Origin: Branchinecta lynchi
Taxonomy: Eukaryota > Arthropoda > Branchiopoda > Anostraca > Branchinectidae
DNA length: 64,000 bases
Reading direction: 5' to 3'
NCBI GenBank assembly: GCA_023053575.1
Contig: JAKZAP010000001.1
Coordinates: forward strand, 12,416,849-12,480,848
In this document: positions 36,901 to 50,900 of the stretch, one piece after another
Layout: the number at the start of each line of letters is the position of its first letter
Numbering within the stretch: position 1 is the first letter of the stretch
The notes under the pieces: model-generated
Databases searched by the model: none
What the model was told of the DNA's origin: nothing
Seen by the model: only the letters and a program-made list of their open reading frames with translations
Program-made: the position numbers and the translations under genes

Positions 36901-39900
36901 ACAGAGCCCATCTATGAAACTGACCTTACCCTCGACCCAAAGAATCCTCTTACCAAGTTTCATCAAAATATCTCGTTCCCTTTGAGAGTTATCGTGCTAA
37001 CAGACGGACGGACGGACGGAAAAGTTTTGGTCACAAGTATCCCTCCACTTACGTTTTGGGATCCCAAAAACGACTGTGTTGACGAAAAATCAGCAAAAAA
37101 AAATCGACTCTTTTTACGAAAAATGGCGCTATCCGACTGGCCGACAACATTCGGAGGGGGGGGGGTCCCCCCCCCCCCCCGCTCCCCCCTAGTCGTGATG
37201 CCCCTGGTGGATGGATATTAGTATTTCTTTTGGGAAGTGCAAATTCGGCAATTGCTTGCAAAGCAACCGTAGTATCAGATATCACGGTAACTGCAAAAAC
37301 GACAAAGTGTAAATCCTGTTGCCGTGGTATCAGATACCAGGTTAAAGGTAAACCGTCTTGATTTAAATATTGATAAGTCTAAGTTTGTAATATTTTTACG
37401 ATCTCCGAATTATTACCCTTAGATTACAGAAATAACTTCTGAGAGGGGAACAATCAAGCGTACTAGGTTCGTTCAGTACCTTGGAATAAATGTTGACGAG
37501 ACTTTATCATTTAAAGACCATGTTAAATCGCTTTCTAAAATATTATCACGTAATTTAGGAATTATCCGTAAATTAAAATACATTTTCGCTTCCCATAGTT
37601 TACGGTTACTACATTTTTCACTGATACACCCGTATATTTTGTACTGTTCATCGATATGGCTTGGTACTTTTCCTTCTATTCTTCGTCAAATCCTTTGTGA
37701 TCCAGAATAACGCCATTAGAGCTTTTTGTGGAGTGCGGAATTGTGAGTCGATGAGATCAGTATACAGGGAAATAAATATAATGCCTTCAGCTGGACTGCG
37801 TGATTTTTACACGCTGATTTTCATTTACAAATATTATAATGGGTACCTTCTAGATTGCTTTGAAGGTATATTTTGTGAGAGGTCAGACGTTCACCAACAC
37901 GATACTCGGGCAAGAGGTGATATTCAGGTTCCTCGTTTGATTTCAAGTAGGTCCTCGTTCTCGATTATTTATAGAGCGTCTAAGCTTTGGAATAAGCTTA
38001 GCAGAAGTTCAAAGGAATTAGGTAATTTTGATCAATTTAAATCAGAGCTGCGTTTGGAGTTGCTTGGTAGGTACACTTTCGAAACGGATTAAGGAAAGTT
38101 ATTTATATTTTATTTTTTTTTGCTTTGGGATTAGAAAACAAATTGTTTTTTTTTGCAGTGTAAGTAGTTGTGTTAAGTGCTTTGGTACATGATTTCATTC
38201 ACTAAAAGAAAAATTCAAATTCTTTTTTTGTGTTGTTTAATAGCACATCCTCGCATGCACTGCTTTTGCTGTGCTATTTATGTATCTTCGATTGTATTAT
38301 TAACCAAAACTATTCTGCTACTACATGGTATCTGCAAAAACGCAACTACTGTCAATTTTCGATTCTGTGTACACACAAACTATGGACCGTCACAGTTGCA
38401 GATGCCAATCTCACGATACCATAGCTTGAGAACAGAGTTTGGCGTGCGGCCCTCTGATCCGCTCTATAATGTTGCCTATTTCTTTCCCAAGATTACTCCA
38501 GGTATTCTTTGAACAGCTGAATCTTTTCAAGCTACACACTCCCTGAACTATGAGCCGGATCCATTTCTGGTTCTAGACAATCAAAGTATCCCGGCAAGGG
38601 GTTGAAACTAGGGCCCATTACCGCCATAGTTCTAAGTAAAGCGCTAAACATCGGCCATCGATAAACCTGTTGTCACTCAGGTAAACGTTGCAAATAGACT
38701 AACATATCAACTCACCTAAAATACACAGCGAGATCTGTAGATAAAATACATTCTTCTAAAACTTTTATAATCCGGCTATACTCTTCAGACGTGACGTTCG
38801 TGAGGATCTGGCAACCCTGAAACAAATAAACCGAATCTAGGTCAACCTAGGTCATATCTGCAGATGATATTTCATATGCTGCAAACAGCCGATCCACTGT
38901 GGGTAATCAGTACTCAGTCAACAGTCGAGATTCATCTATGTCCTACTAAGTGGGTAGAAACCAAGGTTATTCCATGTTCTCATGCACCGTTCAAATTAGA
39001 TTTTATTTGATTTGTTTCTCGCTTGGATGATTATGAAACGGCTGCAGTTTCTATTTTTGCCACTTCTTATCTTTCCGGGTTCTTTCCTTTTTTTTTGCAA
39101 AAGTATGTGCATTGGGGATTAACGTAAAGTGAAGACTTATTTTGACTGCCCCCACAGGCCCATTTTTGCTTTCATGCAGTCAGAGTCTATAATACAATAC
39201 AGTGTATTAAAATTTGTATTTATATAGTCTACGTTATAAGAGTCCGTTTATATACTAAAAATTATTAAACTTGAAAAAAAAAAGCTCGAAACTATTCCTT
39301 CAGGAGCATAAAACTGGCTATACTCTTTATTTCTTGTCTTTAATTCTGTATGCTTTTGTCGGGCCTGGGGTGTTCTCGTCGGCACTTCGGGTTCTTTTTA
39401 AAGGAAACTATTTTGTATGCTTTTGTCGGGTGTCGGTTGACTCGTCGACACATCGGGTTAACACATAGAACTAAATTTCGTATACTTTTGTCTGGCGTCG
39501 GTAGACTCGTCGGCAGATCGGAATTTTTCAAGGGATTTTCATACGCAAGAAATCGAATTCTGCAAATATAATTCTGCATAAATCAAACCTCAACGGAATA
39601 CACACAGAAAGACAGAAGCCTCCACTATCACAAAAAACTGAATCGAAAATTGGATGAAAACTGAACAAAATAATCGACACGTTGCCGCCTTTGGGCTTTG
39701 GGCGTCCGGTGTTTGTGAGTTAGGGTACTTCCAGATGTGCTGGGACGATGAAACTTGGCAGGCATATTAGTGACCCGACTAAACTAACTTGGAAATAGTC
39801 AATTGCCCGATCCGACCATCGTTGGGGGGAGGGAGGGGAGCCGGAATCCGGAATTTAGTGGCACGCATAACTTTCGAACGGGTGAACTTGATATTTGGAA

Positions 39901-42900
39901 AGACGTCATGTCTCACGTGTCCCATTTCATGTCCGGACCGAATGCGATGAATGTGGGGGTAGGGGGTCGGAGGGGGAACCGGAAATCATGTGAAATGCTT
40001 AGAATGGAGCGATCGGGATGAAAATTGGTGGGAGGAACAAGCACAAGCCCTAGGTACACCATTGACAGAACCGGACCGGATTCGTGCACGTTGGGGAGTT
40101 GGAGGGGGGGGGGATTCCGGTGATACGGAGGGCTAGAACAATGAAACTTGGCAGGCAAATCATGGACGCGACCAGATTAACCTGGAAATAATTAACATCC
40201 CGATTCGACCATAGTGGTGGAAGTGGAGGGAAAGGGAATCCGGAATCTCGAGGTGTGTATAACTTCCGAACAGGTGATCGGATCATAATGAAACTTAATA
40301 CGTAGAAAGACCACGTGTCCCGGATATCCCTTTCAAGTAAGGCCCGGATCCGATGAAGGTGTGGGGGGGGGGGGGTCTGGAAACCTTGTGACACGTTAGT
40401 GGAGCGATCGGAATGAAACTTGGTGAGAATAACAAACACAAGCCCTATGTACAGTGACTGAACCGGACAAGATTCAAGGCACTTCGGGGGAGTTAGAGGG
40501 GGGGGGGGGGGCGGGGCGCAATTCCGATGATCACAAGTTAATGTACTTCCAGACGTGCTAGACGATGAAACTTGGCTTGAAAATTAGAGATTTGACAGAA
40601 TTGGCTTAAAAACAGTCAGTTCCCTGATCCGACCATCGTGGAGGAAGGGGAGAATCCTGAATCTTGAGGTATATGTAACTTTTGAACGGGTGATCGGATC
40701 TTACTAGAACTTGATATTTGGAAAGACGTTCTATCTCAAATATCCTATTTCAAGTCCGGATGTAATCCGATGAATTTTCGGAGGAGGTGGAGGGGAGAAC
40801 CGGAAATCTTGTGACATACTTGGAGCGGAGCGATTGGGATGAAACTTGGTTGGAAGAACAAGCATAAACCTAAGATACATCAGTGACAGAACTGTACCAG
40901 GATCGGGCACTGTGGGGGGGGGAGTGGGAGGGGGGGGCTGGAATTCCGGTGATCGCGAATATTCCAGAATTTCCAGATATGCCAGGACGATGAAACTTTG
41001 CTTGGAAATTAGACACTTGACAAGATTGGCTTAGAAATTGTCCGTCCCCAGATCCGACCATCCCTTAAAGTACTAATCCTAGCCGCAAAGTACAAATATA
41101 CATTTTCTTGATCCCTATGAGCCCATGATCATTTTTGCATCAAGGGTTTTGCTTATAATTGATTTTCCTTGAAGTACAAACAATATTTTTTAGCAAAATA
41201 TACATTTTCTTGCTCCCGATGAGATCATCATCATTTTTGCTTCAAGACTTCTGATTAGAAATGATCGCAAAAAAACCACGAATTCCTACTTTCAGTTTCA
41301 TCCTCTGACCCAGCGTTGCAAGTGCCATATGAGCTTCCACCTCTTATTTTGAAATAAAGAGGCTTTGGATTTGAACTGAGTTGTGATCAAAGGTATTTGC
41401 ATTTTTCTTCTAATCTTTTCTTGGGTGCTCGATCGACTTTTCCGTAAATCAATTTATCGAATGCCTTAAGCTCGTTAAGCTTCCATGCTATCGTCAGCAA
41501 CTTCCATGTCTAGAATCACTGTGCTACAGAATCTAGATCCCAGAACACGTTTGCTCTTGCTTCCTCGACGTTCGTCAATCTGACAGGTAAAACAAAGTTA
41601 CCTGGCTGTTAAGAATCATCAAGCACTGATCAAAGTGATGTCTTTCCATCGTAGAGGTCGAGTATAGTTGAGCTAACGGAGATGACGCTCTAAAAAAGCA
41701 ATATGTTACTTATGTGCTTATCTATTTAAACAAGCCAAGATATTACTTAAAGATACTGCGATACTATCTTTTAACACACAACGAAGCATTAGTATCGATT
41801 TTTCAAGCCATTCGCCTCTAGTTTTGTTTGCCTTCCAGTTTAAGTTAGTAAGTAAATTTTTTGCAACAAAAGAGAGCGGAGTGAAGATAAGTAGAAAACA
41901 GAGAAGAACAAATGTTTCATTTGCCTTGTATGTCGTTTCCAAACGTCACGACTTTCCTCTGGAATCCAATAACATATTTTTGCTATAGATGGCGGCTTGG
42001 ACGCTATTTTCCTCTAAACTCAAGGAGGGGAATGAAAGTCGGAAAAAGCCCCGAGTCTGTTACATCTCATTTTTTGCAATCACGCTGTTCAAGAAGAACT
42101 TGAACAATCGAAATCAAACAGACAAATTTGACAAACATTAAAGGTTCAAAGCCGAGGGGTCGACGACTCTAATTTTGTATGTACACCATTCCGGAATAAC
42201 CTAATAATCCTGACCATTCCTGACCATTCCGGATTATTCCTAACCATTCCGGATTATTCCTAACCCTCTGTATGGGATATAATTCCAGTTGAAATTAGAA
42301 ATTCGAGTCATCTGGCCTCCTTCATGAGATTTTTCCTTGCAAAAGGATAGTAATGATGTGTGAGTGTTTTTTGTAAGCAGAATGTTTGTTGTATATGTAT
42401 GAACCGTGTATGAATGGCATGTAGAATAATATAAAAATAGTGTTACCACGTTATGTAGAATAACCACCTAATAAAACTCAATCTAGTCTAATTAATCCAT
42501 TCCGGATTATTCTTGACCATTCCGGATTATTCCTGACTATTCCCGATTATTCCTGACCATTCCGGATTATTCCTTCGGGATGTGTACACCATTCCGGGAG
42601 AGTCGTCGACCCCTCGTTCGAAGCCAAATGGCCCTTATAACCGTCACTGATGTTTGTCTACTGGAATCCCACAAATATTCCTTCAGCCAAAGCTGACTGT
42701 GAATTATAATCTACTGCACTAAACCATCTTTGCGAGTGCTGCCCACTCCGGTTGGGTTCTCTGGTCCCGGTCACCACCTACAGAAGGCCAGTGCTTTCTG
42801 GCGAGGACCATAGATAGATAGATAGATAGATACTTTAATTTTAGCCGTTAGGCCATACACAAAATCATACATTTTTAAACACTTCCAGAGAGCGATTACA

Positions 42901-45900
42901 TAAACTCATGAAACAAGGTAAGGAAACCCGGGTCCGTATTCTCAAGGCCCAGATTGCATTATTGGCGGAAAGCAGGTAGGGATTTTTGTTTGTCCGATTC
43001 TAAAAAATTTACACATTGAACAAAACAAGAGCTGGAAGCTCATATGGCACTTGCAAGGCTGTGTCAGATGAAGTACTGGTCAAAAGTATTTTTTCCCCTT
43101 TTCTGTTAAGATGCGCCAAACTTGCTAGGCTGGGTCAGAGGATGGAAGTGATGGTCAAAAGTTTTTTTGGTTTGTTTTACTTATCGTTTCAGATGCGCAC
43201 CTTAAGGGTGCTAAAAAATAATTTCTAAGCAAAACTCTTGAGGCAAAAAGGATCACGTGCTCATGGCGATCGTGAAAAAGTAAATTTTGCTCAAAAGTAT
43301 TTTTTGTACTTTGCGGTTGAGATGAGTTCTTTAGGGGTGGTGGGATCGTAGAGTGACGATATCGAACCCAATGATGTCAAGTTTATAATGCTCCAGCATA
43401 GTTTTATCGTCCTAGCACATCTGGAAGTACCTTAACTCACGATTACCAAAATTCCGGACACCCCCTACAGCCCCCCCCCCCCTTCGGCACCCGAATCCGG
43501 TCCGATTCCGTCACTGATGCACCTAGTACTTGTGCCTGTACTTCCCACCAAGTTTCATCCTGATCGCTCCACTCTATGCGTGTCACAAGATGTCCGGTTC
43601 TCCCCTCCGACCCCCCCCCCCCCCAGTTGATCGGATCCGGTCCCGACTTGAAACGATACATGCTGAGATATGAGGTCTTTCAAGATATCAAGTTTCATTA
43701 AAATTCGATAAACCATTCGAAAGTTATGCATGCTACTAATTTCCGGATTCTGCCGTCTCCTCCTCCCCCCCCCCGATAGTCAGATCGGGCAAGTGACTGT
43801 TTCCTAGTTAATCTGGTCGGGTGTCTGAGATGCCTGCCAAGTTTTATCGTCCTAGCCCACCTGGAGGTACACTAACTACGGATCGCCGGAATTCTGGAAC
43901 CCCCCTGCACCTCCCGCCACAGTGTCCGAATCCGGTCCAGTACCTGTCACTGATTCATCTAGAGCGTGTGCGTTCTTCGCACCAAGTTTCACCCCGATCG
44001 CTCCACTCTATCAAGTTTCATTAAGATCCGATCGCCCGTTCGAAAGTTATGCATGTCCCTATTTTCCGGATTCCGCCAACTCCCCCCCCCCCCGATGGTC
44101 GGATCGGGCAAGTGACTATTTCCAAGTGAGTTTGGTCGGGTCCCTGATATTCTTGCCAAGTTCTATCGTCCTAGCCCACCTAGAAGTAAATTAACTACGG
44201 ATCGCCGGAATTCCGGAACCCCCCTCCAACTCCCCACAGTGTCCGAATCCGGTCCAGTTCTGTCAGTGATGTATCTAGAGCCTGTGCTTGTTCTTACCAC
44301 CCAGTTTCATCCCGATCGCTCCACTCTGAGAATTCCACACGATTTCCGGTTCCCCCTCCGACCCCCCTCCCCCCAGATTCATCGGATCCGGCCCGGACTT
44401 GAAATGAGACACCTGAGAAACGAGATCTTTCCAGATATGAAGTTTCATTGTGATCTGATCACCCGTTCGAAAGTTATGAATGTCCCTATTTTCCTAATTC
44501 CACCACCTCCCCCTCCCCCCACGATGGTCGGATCGGGCAACTGACTATTTCCAAGTTAGTTCGGTCGGGCCCCTGACGCGCCTGCCAAGTTTCATCGTCC
44601 TAGCATATCTGGAAGTACCGTAACTCGCAAACACCGGACTCCCCGACCGAAATGTGATCGGTATATGGCACTTGGCCGGAAGCCAAGTACCGTAAAACAA
44701 GAGCTGCAAGCTCATATGGCACTTGCAAGGCTGGGTCAGATGGAAGTGATGGTCAAAAGTTTCATCCTGATCGCTCCACTCTATGCGTGTCACAAGATGT
44801 CCGGTTCTCCCCTCCGAACCCCCCCTCCCAGTTCGTCAGATCCGGTCCGGAGTTGAAATGAGACATGCTCAGACATGCGGTCTTTCAAGATATCAAGTTT
44901 CGTTAAGATCTGATAACCCATTCGAAAGTTATGCATGCTACTAATTTCCGGATTCTGCCGCCCCGCCCTCCCCCCACGATAGTCAGATCGGTCAAGTGAC
45001 TGTTTCCAAGTTAATCTGATCGGGTCCCTGAGATGCCTGCCAAGTTTTATCGTACTAGCCAACCTGGGAGTATATTAATTACGGATCGCCGGAATTCCGG
45101 ACCCCCCCCCCCCCTCTATCTCCCCCCACAGTGTCCGAATCCGGTCCAGTCCCGTCAGTGATGTATCTAGAGCGTGTGCTTGTTCTTCGTACCAAATTTC
45201 ATCCCGATCGCTCCACTCTGGGAGTTTCATACGATTTCCGGTTCTCCCCTCCGCCTTCCCCCCCCCCCAGATTTGTCGGATCCGGCCCAGACTTGAAATG
45301 AGACATCTAAGACACGATATATCTTTCCATATATCAAGTTTCATTAAGATCCAATAACCCGTTCGAAAGTTATGCATATCCCTATTTTCCGATTCCGCCA
45401 CCTTCCCCTCCCCCCACGATATTCGGATCGAGCAAGTGACTATTTCCAAGTTAGTTTGATCGGGTCCTTTATACGCCTGCCAAGTTTTATCGTCCTAGCC
45501 CACCTAGAAGTACAGTAACTACAGATCGCCGGAATTCCGGACCCCCCCTCTCCAGCTCCCCCCACAGTGTCCGAATCCGGTCCAGTCCTGTCAGTGATGT
45601 ATCTAAGCTTGTGCTAGTTCTTACCACCAAGTTTCATCCCGATCACTCCACTCTGAGAGTTTCACACGATTTCCGGTTCCCCCCTCCTACTCCCCCTAGA
45701 TTCATCGGATCCAGTCCGGACTCGAAATGAGACACCTGAGACACGAGATCTTTCCAGATATTAATTTTGATTATGATCCGATCAACCGTTGGAAAGTTAT
45801 GAATGTCCCTGCTTAAGAAATGATCAAGCCTTGAGATAAACAGTGATGACTAGCTGTTCGTGTTTCATTACAACAGGCATCGATGTTCCAAGATGGAACA

Positions 45901-47890
45901 TCGAAATAATCACAAAAGCAACGTACTTGATCTGAAAAGAGTTGTTTGTCCCTCGGTGATCCAAATCATGACATAGGCATGCCATCAGAAGACAAAATAC
46001 ATCTATCTCTCCAAGGAATCGCCACCATTCTGTTGACTAGAAGAAAAGACGTTAATGAGTGAAGTCAGACAAATGGAATCCTTTTCAAAGGTCACATTGC
46101 CCAGGATTTGTTTCCTGCCGCACAGAAAGATTAGCCTCGTATGTCAAGGCTTTGTCGGGCTTTATTGTTCCACAAACAAAAACGGAAGGTTGAAAGCTGG
46201 GATAAGGGAGCAGGGACAGGGCATTTCCAAATGACGTTTTAGTACTGGTAGTTGACTACGAAATCTGGAGAGCTATCGTAACTAACTGGGTAGGAATTCA
46301 GACGAATGAAAACATTGTTTCAGAATTTTTTGTTGAAAGAGATCGGTGCAAATAATAGTTTCTAGGTGAAGTAGTACAGTGAGTGTTTTTAACTATCACA
46401 AACTTTCATTTCTAGAATTATAATTTCCCTTTCCTATTTCCAGAGATACCAACGTAGCGAACGTTTTCTTGTGGATGAAAGGTACATGACTATGTTCTTC
46501 TTATGCTTATGAACGTCTTATAAACCCCTCCTGCTTACCGCCTGTCTATCTTATGTACGGCGATTTGGGATTTTCAAATTGCTCCTACATATAGTGAAAC
46601 AATCACAAGGTACTGTGAACACTCACACCTGACATGTTCTTAACATTATTCTGGGGGATTTTGAAATTGCTCTTGTACAATAAAGAACCAACCAGGGTGT
46701 TGGATTATGGAAAATGCCCAATAACGCAAGGCACAGTGATTGTATTGAGTTGATTGTAATTATTAATTATTACATTTCATAATAAGTTAGTTAAATGGTT
46801 TTGTTTTAGTGGTGCTTTTAATTGGACGTGTTAAAGAGGGGAGCAGCGTTTTGGTGCGGGGGGGGGGATGGAGCGTTTTTATGGCACTTGCCTTCCGGCC
46901 AAGTGCCATACACCGATCACTTTTCCGTCGGTCGGTCGGTCGGTCCGGTGATAGCGAGTTAGGGTACTTCCTGATGTGCTAGGATGATGAAACTTGGCAG
47001 GCATATCAGGGACCCGATCAAGCTGACTTGGAAATAGTCACTTCCCCGATTCGACCATCGTAGGGGGAGTGGAGGGAGGGAGAATCCGGAATATTGAGGC
47101 ATGCGTAACTTTCGAACGGGTAATCGGATCTAAATGAAACTTGACGTGTGGAAAGAACACATGGCTCACATGTCCTATGTGGGGGGAGTTGGAGGGGGGG
47201 GGGGAAACATTGTAACACGCTTAGAGTGGAGGGATCGGGATGAAACTTGGTGGGAAGAACAAGCACATATCCTTCATACATCGTTAACATAACCGGATCG
47301 GATCCAGGCACTGTGGGGGGGGGGGGGAGGGTTGAGGCTTGATCCCGGAATTCCGGTTACCACGGGTTAAGGTACTTCCAGATGTGCTAGGATGATGAAA
47401 CTTGGCAGGCATATCAGGGACCCGACCAAACAGAGTTGGAAATAGTCACTTCCCAGATTCGACCATTGTGGGGGGAGTGGATGGAGGGTGAATCCGGAAT
47501 ATTGAGGCATATGTAAGTTTCGAACGGGTAATCGGATCTGAATGAAACTTGATATGTGGAAAGAAACCATGCCTCACATGTCCCTTTTTCCGTCAGGACC
47601 GGATCCGTCAACTGTGGGGGAGTTTGAGGGAGGGCACCGGAAATATTTTGACACGCTTAGAGTGGAGGGATCGGGATGAAACTTGGCGGGAAGAACAAGC
47701 ACATATCCTTGATACATCTTTGACAAAAACCGGGTAGGATACGGGCATTGCGGGGTGGGGGATTCTGGGTACCAGATTTCCGGTTATCACGGGTTAAGGT
47801 ACTTCCATAAGCTAGGACGATGAAACTTGGCGGACTTTCAGGGACCCAGTCAGATTGACTTAAGAAAAGTCGTTTCCCCGATCCGACCAT

Positions 47891-47924
<34 letters not shown>

Positions 47925-50900
47925 CCGGGGATCATGAGGCAAGCCTAACTTTCGAACGGGGCATGGGACACAAATGAAACTTGATAGTTGGAAAAAGCTT
48001 ATGTCACGGAAGTACCATTTCGTGTCGGATCCGATAACTCTGGGGGGGGGGGGGGAGGACTGGATGGGGACCGGTAATCTCAGAATGGGCTTAGAGTGGA
48101 TGGACCAGGATGAAGCTTGGTGAGAAGAACAAGGACAAGTTGTAAATACATTTTTGACAGAAGCGGACCGGGTCGGCGCTCGGCGGTGGTATTGAAAGGG
48201 GTTTTCCCCAAATCCAGCGATCGCGAGTTAAGGAAATCACAGATGCACTTGGACGATGAAATTCGGCTGGTGTATTGGAGACCCGATTAGATCGACTTGG
48301 AAGCAGTCATTTCCCCGATCAGGCTATCTTTGGGGGAGTGGGGGGAATTGGAATCCGGACTACCAGAACTTCACGCATAACTTTTGAACGGTTGGTCGGA
48401 TCCGAAGGAAACTCGACAGTTGACAAAAGGACGTGTTTCTGATATCACGAATACGTTCATGGCCCCCCAAGGGCCCACGCTCAGTTGTAACTCAAGTATA
48501 TCAATTTTAGCCCCTTAAAGCATAAAGTAAAAAAATACTTTTGACCATAGGATCTATTTCCGGATTCCCAAGGATCCTTGATAATTTTTGCCTCAAGGCT
48601 GTTGCTTACAAATGATTTTCCAATGCAGTTAAAGCACCAATAAACACATTTTTAGGATCTCCAATTTAAGGCCCATGATCATCCGTGCTCCAAGTATTTT
48701 GCTTCCAAATTCAGTTTGAACTACTTAAAGTGCGCATCTTAGCTGCAAAATGCAAAAATAAAAAAATTAACAAAAATAACAAAAAATTTTGAGCGAATGG
48801 CACACTTTCGTGAGCCAAGGGCCCATGATCATTTGTGTACCAGTGCATTTGCTTATAAAACGGATTCCTAGCCCCCTTAAATTGCGTATTTTAACCGCAA
48901 ATTGCATGACATAAACCATACATTTCCGTGAATCCGAAAGGGTAATAATAATCGTCTGTTCCTCAAAACAGCAAGAATCTTAGCTGTTACTATTGCCTAC
49001 TGCGTATGCTTGCAAGTGCCATATGAGCTTAAAGCTCTTGTTTTTTAACCTTTCCAGTAGATTAGTTAAGTTTGAAAAGTTTGCATGTGTATGTGAGTAG
49101 CCTTAACGGAAGTTGAAAATTAAATAAAAATGAGTTTTAATTTCCAGTTCTTAGGGGGGAAGAATAGTAAATTAAATATGTCTTTATTTTTAGAAGTTAG
49201 ATAACGTGAATAACTGCCGGTAAAAATAGATTAAAAATAACATCACTGAGGGATGGAGGAGTAGCCACAAAAAGTACGAAGTGTTATTTTTTTTATAATA
49301 TAAAAATAAGCTAAATTACAGAAGACATTACGGGGTTAAAAAAAAGAAAAAAAAGATCCAACCGGAAGGTACTTAACGTTATTCATCACATGCAAGATTT
49401 AGATATATCTTGATCTTTTGAATGTTTTCTTTAAGATATTTATATCTTAAAAAACTCAGCTGGTTTCTGTGTAGGACTGGTATTTGTGATGTCCAAAACC
49501 TTGTCTCGTTTCGCTTACGACGATAGGCGGTGATGCATGAAAACAAACGCTGAAGGTTACGACTAATCGTCTATATTTGTACGAGAATTTCCAAGCGACA
49601 AGGAAACTAAATACAAAGTTTTTCCACTTTTGATTTTTGTGCCAAGCAGAAAACCTGTCAGGTACGCATTTGACATGGGCCAGTGACCTTTTTTTGCGGT
49701 CCAAATTCCACTGTCTTTGTCCGATTTGGTTCAACGCCGACAAATATATTTAAGCACGTATAAGTTTCTTCACAGCGAATAATACAAGTCGCTCAAGCCA
49801 GGATAGTATTCCCTCGTGCAAGAGAAATTAGGTCTGAGCCAAGCTTTGGACGATAACAAATTAATCGAATTCGTCTGCCCGACCTCAAGAAGTTCTAGGA
49901 CAACACCGGGAGAAGACGAAAAGGATTTTAAAAGAAGCAGCTTATAGGACTTCGTTTTGTCGTAGGCTATTAGGGTACATGTAAATTTTTCTAGAGTGAT
50001 TTCGTAATTTACGTCAAGGCTTTAGTGTAAAATAATTACTACTACTACTACTACTACATGGTTAATTTGAAGTGCGTATGTGCCCAAAACAACGTCTGAA
50101 GACGTCGCACTACAGTGTGCAGTGTCATTAATTCTTTTAGAAGCTGAGTGTCCACATATTGCGAAAATGAATAATAATGATATTAAACCGCACGAAGCAA
50201 ATTTCGTGAAATTTATTTCCTCGCTTGAGTCAATTAATGCGGAATAGTACGGACTAATACGGACTTCAAATCGCTACAGTAGATTAATGCTTTGACAAGG
50301 ATTAAACTTCATCTTTTATACCCTGTTCTTGACAAGTACAGGGAAAGACAGCTAGTACAATAACTAAATTTGGTTGGAATCATCCACGATAACAGAAAAC
50401 TGTCAGAATTTCGTGTTCTCGTTAAACGGTACGGTACATTGTCGGAACTGTCATATACTTTACAAGAATGAGCAATTTCCACGAATATGAGAAGGTACGG
50501 TGCAAACTTTATTAAAAATGGAAATGTGCCAATACATGAATACCAATACGTGCGCCAGGTAGACCAGTGGCTTACAATAAATAATTCTTGGTTAATTATC
50601 AGTTTGTTGTGTGTTTTTTTTTTGAAAAATCTGACGCGTAACGCGTCGATGCAACTCAAGAATAGAACTTGGTTCTATTCTTCGAGAAAACGTCAGCGTC
50701 AGTACTATCTACATCTCGTCATCCTGGTCTTCGAGTAAATGATGTTTTTCATGAATTTTTCAGGACCAGTTAGTAATTACGTCTAAATTTGTGTGTGTGT
50801 TAATACTGTTATTTATCTTGTATTATTTCGCGTTATTCCCTTTACTCCGCTACCACATTCTGTATTGGGCGGGTTATAAATAATATATATATATATATAT

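Noticed and set aside
43443..45449. ORFs with KFHxDxxxRSKVxHxxIF or LGRHLR/TELTWK stretches
   Set aside because: Both orientations of family B units give such frames, broken by variable G/C runs. They repeat with the DNA unit and show no domain.
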